From: Thermoproteota archaeon
Lineage (GTDB): Archaea > Thermoproteota > Thermoprotei_A > EX4484-217-1
Reading direction: 5' to 3'
NCBI GenBank assembly: GCA_029258915.1
Contig: JAPDJU010000006.1
Location: forward strand, 37,183-101,182
DNA: 64,000 nucleotides
Shown piece after piece: positions 52,884 to 62,281 of the stretch (the first letter of the stretch is position 1; every line of letters begins with the position of its first letter). The position numbers and the translations under genes were made by a program. Below the pieces are notes generated by a model. The model was not told where the DNA came from and searched no databases. It worked only from the letters and a program-made list of their open reading frames with translations.

Positions 52884-53272
52884 CCTTCTTTCGATTTTTT
52901 AGAAAGTACTCCCTGAATAATCCATTCCGTTAGTTTAACGCATGTTGATGGATTTATGTAGCTACCTTCAGAACACTTACTGTATAGTGGACAGGTAAAG
53001 CATGGTATATCTATTACTCCATTAAGTTTTATTCTCTCCGTAACTTCTTTTACTTTCTTAATATAAAGTCTGTAAGTTCTCTTACCATTATGTGTTACAG
53101 GTTCCCTCCCGATAAGTCCTCTTTTTAACAGCTTTAACGCTATCCTAGATCCTTCTCTACTATCTATACCGAGCCTATGCCAAAGCTCGCTTTGAAGTAT
53201 GCCTTTCTTTCCTGCTTTCCTTATCAGGTTGAAGGCTTTTTGCTCTAAGGGTGACAGTGGTGTTGTAGACAT
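52880..53272 (-). CDS. RPC34-like winged-helix Fe-S protein
   Basis: This 130-residue protein has a winged helix (GILQSELWHRLGIDSREGSRIALKLLKRGLIGREPV) and four cysteines, C91, C94, C100 and C111, for an iron-sulfur cluster, with the shape of the archaeal homologue of RNA polymerase III subunit RPC34/C39. That homologue occurs in Thermoproteota and Thaumarchaeota and may modify transcription initiation. It precedes the TFB gene's 3' end on the same strand. A GGGAGG site lies before the ATG. Confidence 0.82.
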   Translation of the reverse strand: MSTTPLSPLEQKAFNLIRKAGKKGILQSELWHRLGIDSREGSRIALKLLKRGLIGREPVTHNGKRTYRLYIKKVKEVTERIKLNGVIDIPCFTCPLYSKCSEGSYINPSTCVKLTEWIIQGVLSKKSKEG

Positions 53273-53372
53273 GGTAATAGTACCTCCCTGCTATTTAACG
53301 TGCTTGCTTCAGCTTTATCTGCTTCCTTGCTCTATTACTGTTTTCTAATATAATTTTAGAAGTAGTAAGTAT

Positions 53373-53393
53373 TTAGTTTTGCTAGAAAACTAA
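53373..53393 (-). terminator. Hairpin downstream of tfb
   Basis: A perfect 8-bp stem TTAGTTTT (53373-53380)/AAAACTAA (53386-53393) with a 5-base loop lies about 30 bases after the tfb stop on the - strand, followed there by AT-rich sequence. It could end the gar1-tfb transcript or regulate the following RPC34-like gene. Archaeal terminators often need only T-runs, so the role is unsure. Confidence 0.35.
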
Positions 53394-53421
53394 GTAGATG
53401 TAGGAAAAATGGAGCTTAAAC

Positions 53422-54336
53422 TTAAATTCTCACTTCAAAATCTAGAGCATCTATTAATTCCTTGTACCTGTTTCTAACAGTTACCTCAGTTATACCGGCT
53501 GCATCAGCCACTTCTCTTTGCGTTCTTTTCTCATCCATTAAAACACTAGCTATGTAGATTGCGGCGGCAGCTAAACCTATAGGTCCTTTACCGCTAGTTA
53601 TGCCTCTTTCTCTAGCTAATGAAAGTATTTCAGCGGCTTTTGTTTGCACATAAGCTGGTAAATTCAGCATGTTTAGAAGTTTAGGTACATAGTTTACAGG
53701 GTTTGATGGTGGAGGTTTCTTTCTTAATAGTGTTACTAGTTTTCGATATTGTTGAGCAACTTTCTTTCTAGGCACGTTAATGGTTTTAGCTATCTCATCT
53801 AATGTTCGTGAAATCTTTAGTTTTCTGCACGCTAAATATATTGCAGCAGCAATGTAATCATCATATATCTTACCTCTAATCATTCTAGCTTTAATGGCCT
53901 TTCTTAGGATTATTGCTGCAGTTTCATTTACTGTAGCTGGTAGTTGAAAAGTTGATGTTAAATGGTTTAGTCTTGAAAGAATTTCTATAAGCTTCTTTTC
54001 TTCAGTACTAGCCGCTCTCATACGTTTCTGACATATTATAAGCCTTTTTACTCTAATTTTTTCTCTAAAAGATAACCGTCTACCTTGATAATCTCTATTA
54101 CTTGAATCTATTGTTGTTGTTAATCCTTTATCATGTATTGAAAATGTTCCTGGAGGACCTGTTCTTTTTCTCCTTAAAAGTTGTTCATGAGTGAAGGCCC
54201 TCCATTCAGGCCTTTTATCTATCATTTTGTCCTCTACTACAACACCACATTCAGCACAGACTATTTCGCCTCGTTCAGGAAAGTATATTAGGTTTGAAGA
54301 GCCACAGACAGGACATCTATATATCGTATTTCTCAC
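53422..54336 (-). CDS. tfb: Transcription initiation factor B (TFB)
   Basis: This 304-residue protein is TFB, the TFIIB homologue that recruits RNA polymerase to the TBP-bound promoter. The zinc ribbon uses C8, C11, C27 and C30; the B-reader/linker (RPEWRAFTHEQLLRRKRTGPPGTFSIHDKGLTT) and two cyclin repeats (SRLNHLTSTFQLPATVNETAAI and YVQTKAAEILSLARERGITSGK) follow. Its ATG overlaps the Gar1 stop, so the two are coupled. Confidence 0.96.
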   Translation of the reverse strand: MRNTIYRCPVCGSSNLIYFPERGEIVCAECGVVVEDKMIDKRPEWRAFTHEQLLRRKRTGPPGTFSIHDKGLTTTIDSSNRDYQGRRLSFREKIRVKRLIICQKRMRAASTEEKKLIEILSRLNHLTSTFQLPATVNETAAIILRKAIKARMIRGKIYDDYIAAAIYLACRKLKISRTLDEIAKTINVPRKKVAQQYRKLVTLLRKKPPPSNPVNYVPKLLNMLNLPAYVQTKAAEILSLARERGITSGKGPIGLAAAAIYIASVLMDEKRTQREVADAAGITEVTVRNRYKELIDALDFEVRI

Positions 54337-54596
54337 CTTCTCTTCCTAGTTTTTCTTTTAGGCCTTCTAGGCCTATAATAAAGAGGAGAAGGAATATATT
54401 GTAGAGTTAAGCCTTTACTCAGCTTAACGACAGCGTAAGGTTCTTTTACAGACCCTATGATGTCAATAATCCTGCCAATAATCTTCATGTACTTTGTCAG
54501 AACGGGTGATTCTAAAGGAGGCGTTTCTCTGCTTCTCAGCTGAACAATTAGATACCCTGTTTTAGTAGTATGTAGCGGTAATCCTAGATACCTCAT
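54333..54596 (-). CDS. gar1: H/ACA RNP protein Gar1
   Basis: This 87-residue protein is archaeal Gar1, a beta-barrel protein of the H/ACA pseudouridylation RNP that assists product release. It reads KIIGRIIDIIGSVKEPYAVVKL and ends in a basic tail (RPRRPKRKTRKRR). Gar1 upstream of TFB is a conserved archaeal pair. It is coupled to tfb by an ATGA-type overlap. Confidence 0.93.
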   Translation of the reverse strand: MRYLGLPLHTTKTGYLIVQLRSRETPPLESPVLTKYMKIIGRIIDIIGSVKEPYAVVKLSKGLTLQYIPSPLYYRPRRPKRKTRKRR

Positions 54597-54756
54597 AAAT
54601 AAACTACCTTGCTAAATCTGTAGCTGTATCAGTAATACTTGGGTAATACCGAAATTAAAATCTTTGCCCTAATAATACCTCACCTATATTTTAAATATTC
54701 TATTAAATATACTAAACGGTATTATCTATGATTATTTAATTGGATGTTAAAATTGG

Positions 54757-54780
54757 AGTAGAAATTCTGCTATTTCTACT
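54757..54780 (-). terminator. Hairpin at the 3' end of srp19
   Basis: A perfect 9-bp stem AGTAGAAAT (54757-54765)/ATTTCTACT (54772-54780) with loop TCTGCT spans the srp19 stop codon (54776-54778) and is followed on the - strand by CCAATTTTAA. It may terminate the S8e-SRP19 transcript or protect its 3' end. Confidence 0.35.
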
Positions 54781-55087
54781 GTCTTTTCCTCATTCTAATT
54801 TCTTTAATTTTAGAAGCTAGCTCCTTCAACAACTCAATTTTTCTCTTCGACTTTAAAACTATGACCCTCGTTTTCTCTTGCCACCAATTCGAAGGATAAC
54901 TTTTTTCCTCAACATTAACGAGTATTCCTAATTCTTTTGCGGCTTCAATTAGCTCTCTAGGCTTAGGTGATTTCACAGAATCTTTTAGCGATATTTTTCT
55001 ACCTTTACTCCTGCTTTTTGTTGAATCTATGTTAGATGGCCAAACTACTATGTATTTTCCTTTATATTTTCTCGACAATGTACTCAC
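54776..55087 (-). CDS. srp19: Signal recognition particle protein SRP19
   Basis: This 103-residue protein is SRP19, which binds SRP RNA and prepares it for SRP54. It reads KYIVVWPSNIDSTKSRSKGRKISLKDSVKSPKPRELIEAAKEL and ...SYPSNWWQEKTRVIV, the family's typical sequence. It follows rps8e by 9 bases, the usual TACK order. The organism's SRP RNA is not in this window. Confidence 0.94.
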   Translation of the reverse strand: MSTLSRKYKGKYIVVWPSNIDSTKSRSKGRKISLKDSVKSPKPRELIEAAKELGILVNVEEKSYPSNWWQEKTRVIVLKSKRKIELLKELASKIKEIRMRKRQ

Positions 55088-55096
55088 GGATTACCT

Positions 55097-55480
55097 TCAC
55101 TTTATTAATACAGCATTAAGTACTCCATCTTGGCCTGGTCTTGATGTTATTTTGGCCTTACCTATTTCAGTTTCAATAATAGTACCTTTTACGATAATGT
55201 TTCTCCTAGCATATTCTCTATTAGCTGGTACTTCAAGAACCCTAATTATTCTTACCTTTTTCGCTTTACCTGTTTCAGGGTCTATAACATTCACATAGTG
55301 CACATACTTAAGCTTAACCTTATAATTTCCTCCAAACCCTCGTTCAGCAACACGTACTTCTTTTTCACTAAGTTTAGTCTCAGTAAACGGACCTCCTAAT
55401 TCATACTTCCTTTTCTTTCTCCACGGCCTCTTTTTTCCACCTGAAGGCTTTTTAAAATTGTTTCCTTGATAATAGCTCAT
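55097..55480 (-). CDS. rps8e: 30S ribosomal protein S8e
   Basis: This 127-residue protein is S8e of the small subunit. The start ATG 55480 gives the family N-terminus ([18 protein letters not shown]); upstream ATGs at 55492 and 55522 would add up to 14 residues not expected in the family. The body ([66 protein letters not shown]) is standard. Confidence 0.93.
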   Translation of the reverse strand: MSYYQGNNFKKPSGGKKRPWRKKRKYELGGPFTETKLSEKEVRVAERGFGGNYKVKLKYVHYVNVIDPETGKAKKVRIIRVLEVPANREYARRNIIVKGTIIETEIGKAKITSRPGQDGVLNAVLIK

Positions 55481-55600
55481 CAGTGATCCCATGCTTTCTC
55501 TATTACGGTGGTTTACTATCAAACAGTGAGAAATATAAATTTTTACTTTTTAAATATCTTGCAAGACATAGTATACATAGTGTTGAGGGTTTGATTATTA

Positions 55601-56416
55601 ATGTTTAAAAACTTAACTTCACCAAAGTTTTTCGCCGTAATGAATTTCCTACTAAAACCTGTTTACAAAGTTTATGAGAAATGGCTATGGCTTCAAATAA
55701 AGAATGGACCTATACCTAAACATGTAGCTATAATACCTGATGGAAATAGGAGATGGGCAAAAAGCTTAGGTCTAGATCCTAAAGTAGGTCACCTATACGG
55801 TTACGAAAGAATGAAGGAAGTTGTTAGTTGGTGTTTAGATTTAGGTATTAAAACCTTAACAGTATATGCTTTATCAATAGATAACTTAAGAAAAAGATCT
55901 AAGGATGAAATAGGGCATTTATTTAACCTAATATCTGAAGGTCTTAAGGCGCTTTTAAAATACGATATCATAGTTAAGAAGAAGGTTAAAGTTAAGGTTA
56001 TTGGTAGAAAGGAAATTCTCCCAAAACGTATTAGAGAAATAGCTGAGGAAATTGAAAGAAAAACTAGAAATTTCAATGAAAGACATTTGTATATCGCGAT
56101 AGGTTATGGCGGCAGGGAGGAAATAGTTGATGCTGTAAAGTCTCTTGTAAAAGATGTAATTGAAGGTAAAATTAAACCTAACGAAATAGATGAAGAAATA
56201 CTTTCAAAGTACATGTATACTAGTGATTTACCAAATCCTGAACCTGACTTAATAATCAGGACTTCAGGTGAAGAAAGGTTAAGCGGATTTTTACTATGGC
56301 AATCAGCATACTCTGAGCTATACTTCTGTGATGTACATTGGCCATCGTTTAGAAAAATAGATTTCTGGAGAGCAATACGTTCATATCAGAGACGGGAAAG
56401 AAGATTCGGAGCCTAA
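55601..56416 (+). CDS. uppS: cis-Prenyltransferase (polyprenyl diphosphate synthase, UppS family)
   Basis: This 271-residue protein adds isopentenyl units in cis to make the long lipid carrier for glycosylation. The catalytic Asp is in IIPDGNRRWAKS, the active-site Arg in LIIRTSGEERLSGFLLWQSAYSELYF, and VHWPSF follows. The first 35 residues form a basic, hydrophobic N-terminal extension that may lie on the membrane. It is transcribed toward DUF373 and overlaps its 3' end by 4 bases. Confidence 0.94.
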   Translation: MFKNLTSPKFFAVMNFLLKPVYKVYEKWLWLQIKNGPIPKHVAIIPDGNRRWAKSLGLDPKVGHLYGYERMKEVVSWCLDLGIKTLTVYALSIDNLRKRSKDEIGHLFNLISEGLKALLKYDIIVKKKVKVKVIGRKEILPKRIREIAEEIERKTRNFNERHLYIAIGYGGREEIVDAVKSLVKDVIEGKIKPNEIDEEILSKYMYTSDLPNPEPDLIIRTSGEERLSGFLLWQSAYSELYFCDVHWPSFRKIDFWRAIRSYQRRERRFGA

Positions 56417-57585
56417 CTTTTCTCTTTAACCTTCATAGCTGCTTTTAATCGTTTAAGTTTCGCCCTAATTTTAAGCCTTGTTAAAGCTCTTTTTCTTAAA
56501 ATATCTTCTCTAACGCTCTTCTCTATTAACGTAAACAAGCCTGTAAGAAAACCTACAACACCTATTGTAACACCTAACCATAAGAAAAGACCGGAAGATA
56601 AAACTGGGTTAATTATTTCACTTGGACTTGTATAGGCTACTTGCTTTAAAATACCGGCTGTAACGTTTAGTATTTTGAAAAGCAAAACTGTAAACACGAA
56701 ACCTATGGCTTCATGCCATATTTTAATATCTCTTCTAATGACTTTAACTATAGCTTTTCCTCCAAGTAGAAGTGTTATCGAGATTATTATAAACGGTGTT
56801 ATGACGTATATTGCCTGGCTCCAAGCTAAAACACCCTTGCTTAAATCAACCATTAGCAGAGTATATGCTGTCCCTAAAACTATGGAAAATACTGCTAAAA
56901 TTGTTGAAACAAATATTACTGGTGATGACTCCCACCATTCTGCAATTTTTCTATCTAATGAGAAACCACGATATATCATAGTGAAACCTATTATTGCTAA
57001 TGCTGCTAAAACTACTTGATCTATTAAACCTATAGCTGCAAATATTGATGCTACAAGTATTATAAGCCCAGGTACTCCGAGAAATATGCGTGAAAACCTT
57101 GGCTCCTCTACTATTTTTCTTAAATATCTACCTATCAGAATATATGTTTCTTCAACGCCACGTGATTGCTCAACAATAACTCTTTTAACAGATTCTATGG
57201 GTGTTAATGAGCTCACTATAGGTATTATAAGTTCATCGTCTGCTCCATCACTTACTATTATAGCTGAACTAGCACCAGTTTTTTCTAAAACTTCTTTTGT
57301 TTCCTCTTTTATCTTAATACCTGCTTTTAAATCGTCCATAGGATCCCCCGTTATTATGGCTACCTCGACATCGTATCCTTCATCCTTAAGTCTTTTAGCT
57401 ACATTTAAAGCTGCAAATACGGCATTTGCATCTGCATCTTCAGGTCTTCTTAAAGCGTATTCTGTAGCTACCTTAAGAACATTATTAAACCCTATTATTG
57501 GAGTTCTAATGTTAAGTACTCTAATATCCGCATCTCTATCAACACATAGCACTACAATTTTCTTCTTCCTTTCCTTAAAGCTCAT
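56413..57585 (-). CDS. DUF373 family membrane protein
   Basis: This 390-residue protein belongs to the archaeal DUF373 family (COG2237). The N-terminal 160 residues form a soluble, nucleotide-like domain (VLCVDRDADI, EDADANAVFAALNVAKRLKDEGYDVEVAIITGDP, SDGADDELIIPIV) and about eight to nine membrane helices follow. The D-R-D and D-G-A-D-D motifs suggest phosphate or metal binding. Function is unknown. Confidence 0.88.
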   Translation of the reverse strand: MSFKERKKKIVVLCVDRDADIRVLNIRTPIIGFNNVLKVATEYALRRPEDADANAVFAALNVAKRLKDEGYDVEVAIITGDPMDDLKAGIKIKEETKEVLEKTGASSAIIVSDGADDELIIPIVSSLTPIESVKRVIVEQSRGVEETYILIGRYLRKIVEEPRFSRIFLGVPGLIILVASIFAAIGLIDQVVLAALAIIGFTMIYRGFSLDRKIAEWWESSPVIFVSTILAVFSIVLGTAYTLLMVDLSKGVLAWSQAIYVITPFIIISITLLLGGKAIVKVIRRDIKIWHEAIGFVFTVLLFKILNVTAGILKQVAYTSPSEIINPVLSSGLFLWLGVTIGVVGFLTGLFTLIEKSVREDILRKRALTRLKIRAKLKRLKAAMKVKEKS

Positions 57586-57694
57586 AATTTTAATTCCTTA
57601 CCTAAGCTATAATGTACTTTTCCCGTCGTTTAACATTTTGTATTTGAAAACTTATCTAATTTTTTACTTTTCCCCAGTAGTGCTTTTACATTAT

Positions 57695-58594
57695 CTATTT
57701 AGCCTTATCGTTTTCTTCTACTTCGCCTAGTAGTATTCTTAGTTCGTCTAATCTTAGTCTTCTTCTGCTGCTTACTTTCCTCTCTATGTCGCGACGCTTC
57801 TTTTCCAGTATTTGCTTAATTTCTGCTTTTCTCTCCATTTCATTTAGTTCATTGTATTTTTTTCTTAACTCGCTTAGTTTCTTCACATTATTTACCAGGT
57901 TTTCGTTTATTTTATTTAGCATGCTTCTTATTTCATCTATTTCCTTATTTAACCTGCTGATTTCGTCGCCTATAATCTTAGCTTCTTGTGAAAGAAGCTC
58001 TATTTCAGATCTTACTTTACTTAACTTTCCGTAAAGTTGTTCAAGGTTTTCTTTTATGGTTTTTATCTCTATTTTCTCTTTAATGAGTTTAGCTCTAAGC
58101 TCTGTTAGGGTGTTTTTAAGTTCTTTAGCTTTAATTGCTTGACCCAGTGCTTCTTCAAGCTTAGCTATTTGCTCTATAAGTTCTTTTTCCTGTTTAAGTG
58201 TTAGAATTGATGTTTGCTGCTTCCACTCTAGCTGTTGTATCTTTTTTCTTAATTCAGCTACCGGTATTTTTAATGCTTTCGAGTACTTTTGTAGTTCCTT
58301 CTTAACGTTGTTTAGCTCAGCTATTGCTGCTTTAAGTTTTTTATATGCTTCATTCCTTCTCTCTTTAATTTCTTTAACTTGGCTCAAGATGTTTTTCTTC
58401 TTGTTCCTTAGCAGTTTTATTTTCTCTATTAACTGCTTATGTTCTGATATAAGCTCTCTTCTTTTTACAATAAGCTCTCCTAGTTTTGTTCTTAAAATGT
58501 TGCGCTCTACTTTTAACTTTTTAATAGCTGTTTTTGCTTCTTCTATTTCGCTAAGCGTTTTCTTAATTTCTGCTTCTATACTGGAGATATCCAT
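57695..58594 (-). CDS. Coiled-coil protein (COG1340 family)
   Basis: This 299-residue protein is almost entirely alpha-helical coiled coil, rich in Glu, Lys and Leu, with heptad regularity throughout and a break near 210-225. It ends in RRRLRLDELRILLGEVEEND, the tail typical of archaeal COG1340 proteins. The family's role is unknown; long coiled coils of this sort are structural or bind other proteins. It has no membrane segment. Confidence 0.82.
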   Translation of the reverse strand: MDISSIEAEIKKTLSEIEEAKTAIKKLKVERNILRTKLGELIVKRRELISEHKQLIEKIKLLRNKKKNILSQVKEIKERRNEAYKKLKAAIAELNNVKKELQKYSKALKIPVAELRKKIQQLEWKQQTSILTLKQEKELIEQIAKLEEALGQAIKAKELKNTLTELRAKLIKEKIEIKTIKENLEQLYGKLSKVRSEIELLSQEAKIIGDEISRLNKEIDEIRSMLNKINENLVNNVKKLSELRKKYNELNEMERKAEIKQILEKKRRDIERKVSSRRRLRLDELRILLGEVEENDKAK

Positions 58595-58608
58595 TAGGTT
58601 TACACCGC

Positions 58609-59305
58609 CTATTCGAGAAATATTCTCGCATCAACCACTTTTGCTCCTTTACCTTTCTCATAGACCATTATTGGGTTTAAATCTAACTCTTTTATAGCTT
58701 TTATTTTTTCAAGCATTCTAGAAACATTAAACAATATTTCAACTACTGCTTCCATGTCCTTAGGCCCTCCTGTCCTATATTCTTCAAGTATAGGGTATGC
58801 CTTTGTCTCCCTAATAATTTGATACGCATCATCCCTAGTTATAGGCACTATTCGGAAAGGAACATCTCTTAAGACTTCTACAAAAATTCCCCTTAAACCA
58901 AACATTACTGCATAGCCGAAAACGGGTCTTTAATAGCTCCTACAATCACCTCTGTTCCTTGAGGCACCATTTCCTGCACAAGAACCCCTTCTATACGTGC
59001 TTTAGGTTTTCTCTTCTTAACATTCTCCATTATTTTCAGAAAGTTTTTTACCTCTTCAGGATCCTTTATGTTTAGCTTCACTCCGCCAATATCACTCTTA
59101 TGTATTATGTCTGGTGAAACTATTTTTAAACAACAGGATAGCCTATCTCATTAGCTGCTTTAACAGCTTCCTTAACAGTCTTTACTAAAACAGATTTAGC
59201 AACAGGTATGTTAAAAAGTTCGCAAAGTCTTTTAGCTTCATGTTCCAGTAGAAACTTCCGGTTTTGCTTCCTTACTGTTTCAATAATCCTTAACGCTTCT
59301 TTCAT
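58609..59305 (-). pseudogene. ADP-forming acyl-CoA synthetase beta subunit, two frameshifts
   Basis: From ATG 59305 the - strand reads a normal N-terminus (EALRIIETVRKQNRKFLLEHE, NIPVAKSVLVKTVKEAVKAA, GYPVV), then a stop. In the next frame KIVSPDIIHKSDIGGVKLNI, VLVQEMVPQGTEVIVGAIKDPF follow, and in a third frame FGLRGIFVEVLRDVPFRI to the end. This is an ATP-grasp subunit of an acetyl/acyl-CoA synthetase. Each break is fixed by adding one T, in the TTT run near 59128 and the TTTT run near 58920, so these may be true mutations or sequencing errors. Nominal length about 231 residues, normal for the family. Confidence 0.85.
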
Positions 59306-59385
59306 TCCAGAACTCCGTTTTGAAATCTTTAGGAACTGTACTTATAAAGGTTGGTTAACGGAGAAGATAAAGATTTAGGTAACTC

Positions 59386-60174
59386 CTATAGCCTTCCTGA
59401 GGGTTCCTCTGTTAAAAAATCTTCACCACCAGCTAATACTCTCTGTACTTCAGCATATAAATTATCTAAGCCTATGTTAAGCTTTGACGAGATAGGTATT
59501 GGTTTAAGCACTAACTGCGTTTCTGTCATAGTTTCTGCAAGTCTCTTAGCAAGGTCTTTTATTACAAAACTAACAGGCTCACTATCAATAGCATTAATTA
59601 ACTCGACAGGGTCTTCAAACCATTGAAGAATTTTCTCTATTTCTGCTTCCGTTAAAAAATCTACCTTAGAAAGCACATTTATCTGGGGCTTATTAAATCT
59701 AAGCATAACAGATGCTGAAAGCAGAAGAGCCGATACAAAAGCTGCTGGTTGAAGCGCGAAAAACGAATCTATCAAGTATAATGAAACAGATTTATGTTCA
59801 CCTATTACAGCAGATAAAACTAAAGGCCCCGAACTTCTAAATGCGAAAAGCTCAAGCTGGCCTGGAGTATCTATTATTACATAGTTTGTTCTTTCACTCC
59901 ATATTTCTTTACGTAGAATATCAATGTAATTTATAAGCATATCAACCGAAGCTATTAAGGCAGCATTTGGTCCTAAATTATTTTCAACCATAACCTCTCT
60001 TGTGTTTACAAGGTCTCTTACATCGAAATCCGGGTTATAAGGTAGCCACTCAGTGGCAGGGTCAAGGTTTACTTTAGAAACGCTTAACTGCTGGTCTTCA
60101 AGCCAATCAGCAAGTGCAGCTGTTAAAACAGATTTCCCTGAACCTGCAGTACCCAAAATTGTTATAAAATACAT
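59386..60174 (-). CDS. GPN-loop GTPase
   Basis: This 262-residue P-loop GTPase is of the GPN family, which in eukaryotes helps assemble RNA polymerase II. The P-loop is GTAGSGKSVLT, the defining triad is in NNLGPNAALIASVD (GPN), the switch is DTPGQLELF and the base motif NVLSKVDFL. Length is standard. Its archaeal role is unknown, though the neighbouring RNA polymerase-related genes fit. Confidence 0.93.
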   Translation of the reverse strand: MYFITILGTAGSGKSVLTAALADWLEDQQLSVSKVNLDPATEWLPYNPDFDVRDLVNTREVMVENNLGPNAALIASVDMLINYIDILRKEIWSERTNYVIIDTPGQLELFAFRSSGPLVLSAVIGEHKSVSLYLIDSFFALQPAAFVSALLLSASVMLRFNKPQINVLSKVDFLTEAEIEKILQWFEDPVELINAIDSEPVSFVIKDLAKRLAETMTETQLVLKPIPISSKLNIGLDNLYAEVQRVLAGGEDFLTEEPSGRL

Positions 60175-60186
60175 TGCTTAAACCCT

Positions 60187-61248
60187 TTAAAATAAGGATA
60201 GCCAAGATCTATATTTTGGCTTAAATACTCCCTTAATATTAATTTTTGCTTTACAGTACTTGCATCTATTATCTTCTGTTAAATTCCATTTTAAAATCTC
60301 AAATCCATATCTTTGAATAATGATTTTACCGCAGCTTGGACAGTATGTTGACTCTAATGGGTGGCCCGGGGCGTTACCTATGTAAACATATTGTAAACCT
60401 TCCTCCTTAGCTATCTTAGCTGCTTTTTCTAACGTTTCTATAGGTGTTGAAGGTAGATTTGTTAGCATATATGATGGAAAGAATCTTATCAGGTGGAATG
60501 GTGTTTCCGGACCTAAATTCTCAACAACCCATTTGGCTAATTTTTTAACGTACTCCATTTTATCGCCATACTTTGGAACTATTAGATCTGTTATTTCTAT
60601 GAAAATACCTTTTCTCTTCATTTCTAATAACGTGTCAAAAACAGGGCTAATATCGCCAACAGCCATAAACTTTCTATGAAACCATGGATCACCTGAGGCT
60701 TTAAAGTCAACAGTTGCTGCGTCAAGATAGGGTGCTATTTCATCTATTGCTTCTACGGTCATATAGCCATTGGTTACGAAAGTGTTGAACAGTCCTTGCT
60801 TCTTAGCTAATTTAGCTGTATCGTATGCGAATTCAAAGAAAACCGTTGGTTCATTGTAAGTATAACTTATCCCATTTGCACCATAGCTTAAAGTATATTT
60901 AACTACTTCTTCTGGTGTAGTAGATTTACCCATAACTTCTTTTTCCTGGCTTAAAACCCAATTACAGCAGAAAACGCATCTAAAATTGCATCCAACAGTA
61001 CTAATGGACATAACTTCTGAGCCTGGATGGAAGTGGAAAAGCGGCTTTTTCTCTATAGGATCGATGTTCATTGATGTAAGTTTACCGTAAACTATTGAGT
61101 AAAGTTTACCTTCAATGTTTTTTCTTGTGTAACACACTCCAAGCATTCCATTAGGTATTACACATCTCCTATAGCATAAATAGCAAAGTACCTTCTTATT
61201 TTCTAAAGGCTTCCATAGCATTGCTTCTCTAAACTTATTTTTTAACAT
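60187..61248 (-). CDS. amrS: AmmeMemoRadiSam-system radical SAM enzyme (AmrS-like)
   Basis: This 353-residue radical SAM protein has the N-terminal Cys-rich part (CYLCYRRC), the core motif CX3CX2C at C87, C91, C94 (VGCNFRCVFC), and YTYNEPTVFFEFAYDTAKLAKKQG, the signature of AmrS. The C-terminus has CPSC and CKYC, a zinc ribbon. The related Memo and AMMECR1 genes are not in this window. It overlaps no neighbour; GPN follows by 12 bases. Confidence 0.92.
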   Translation of the reverse strand: MLKNKFREAMLWKPLENKKVLCYLCYRRCVIPNGMLGVCYTRKNIEGKLYSIVYGKLTSMNIDPIEKKPLFHFHPGSEVMSISTVGCNFRCVFCCNWVLSQEKEVMGKSTTPEEVVKYTLSYGANGISYTYNEPTVFFEFAYDTAKLAKKQGLFNTFVTNGYMTVEAIDEIAPYLDAATVDFKASGDPWFHRKFMAVGDISPVFDTLLEMKRKGIFIEITDLIVPKYGDKMEYVKKLAKWVVENLGPETPFHLIRFFPSYMLTNLPSTPIETLEKAAKIAKEEGLQYVYIGNAPGHPLESTYCPSCGKIIIQRYGFEILKWNLTEDNRCKYCKAKINIKGVFKPKYRSWLSLF

Positions 61249-61358
61249 TATTTTAAACCCGCCTGTGGTACCTTCCTAAATCTAGGTTTACATGTTAATG
61301 TATTTAAACTAATATTGTCCTGTAAAAGATTTAAAAATTAATACTAGGAAGTAACAAA

Positions 61359-62270
61359 ATGGTGAAAATATTGGTAATAATAGTGGGTGGTCCTTCATCA
61401 AACAATGTAGACGTTAAGTTGGCTAAAATACTTGGCATTAAACATGTTAAGCTTATTTATAAAGAATTCCCGGATGGAGAATCATACATTAGATATCCTA
61501 GACCTGAGGACGTTAAAGACGAAGATATAGTTATAGTGCAATCACTTTACAAGCCTCAGAGTAAACATATTTTCGAACTTCTTTTAGCAATAGATGCAGC
61601 CAAAGACTTTGAAGCTAAAAAAGTAATTTCCGTGGTTCCATATTTAGCGTACTCTAGACAAGATAAAAGGTTTCTTGAAGGAGAACCAATTAGTGTTAAG
61701 ACTTTACTTAAAACAATAAAAAATGCTGGAACAGACTATTTCATAACAGTAGACATACATAAAGAATATAGTTTAAAACATTTTGGAGAAGGAGCATACA
61801 ACGTAACTGCAATGGGAGAATTAGCTAAACATATAAAAGAAAACGTTAAACCAGCCAACCCCATAGTTCTCGCCCCAGATAAAGGAGCTCTAGTTCATGC
61901 TAGGAAGGTTGCTGAGATTTTGGGAAACGTTGACTACGATTATTTAGAGAAGAAAAGAGATCTAATTACAGGTGAAATAGAAGTTAGACCTAAGGAATTA
62001 ACTGTTAAAAATAGAGATGTAATAATAGTTGATGACATAATAAGCACCGGAGGTACAGTGGCCCTAGCAGCTACATCTGTAAGAAAGCAAGGCGCTAGAA
62101 GAGTTATCGTTGGATGCACTCATGCACTACTTGTAGGCAATGCTAGAGAAAAACTTAGTAAAGCTAAAATAGACTACATCGTAGCTACAGATACTGTACC
62201 ATCAGAATACTCTAAGGTTACAGTAGCACCAGCAATAGCTGAAGTTTTAAAGCAAATCTTAAAGATTTAG
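61359..62270 (+). CDS. prs: Ribose-phosphate pyrophosphokinase
   Basis: This 303-residue protein makes PRPP, the precursor of nucleotides, histidine and tryptophan. Seen are the substrate loop FPDGESYIRYPRPEDVK, SVVPYLAYSRQDKRFLEGEPI, the metal site DIHKEYSLKHF and the PRPP loop VIIVDDIISTGGTVAL. Archaeal-type sequence with normal length. It is followed 11 bases later by the tRNA methylase. Confidence 0.96.
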   Translation: MVKILVIIVGGPSSNNVDVKLAKILGIKHVKLIYKEFPDGESYIRYPRPEDVKDEDIVIVQSLYKPQSKHIFELLLAIDAAKDFEAKKVISVVPYLAYSRQDKRFLEGEPISVKTLLKTIKNAGTDYFITVDIHKEYSLKHFGEGAYNVTAMGELAKHIKENVKPANPIVLAPDKGALVHARKVAEILGNVDYDYLEKKRDLITGEIEVRPKELTVKNRDVIIVDDIISTGGTVALAATSVRKQGARRVIVGCTHALLVGNAREKLSKAKIDYIVATDTVPSEYSKVTVAPAIAEVLKQILKI

Positions 62271-62281
62271 GTTTCAAAACT

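Noticed and set aside
58609-59305. Programmed frameshifting in the acyl-CoA synthetase beta gene
   Set aside because: Two separate shifts at plain T-runs without slippery heptamers or downstream structure are better explained by indels, real or from sequencing.
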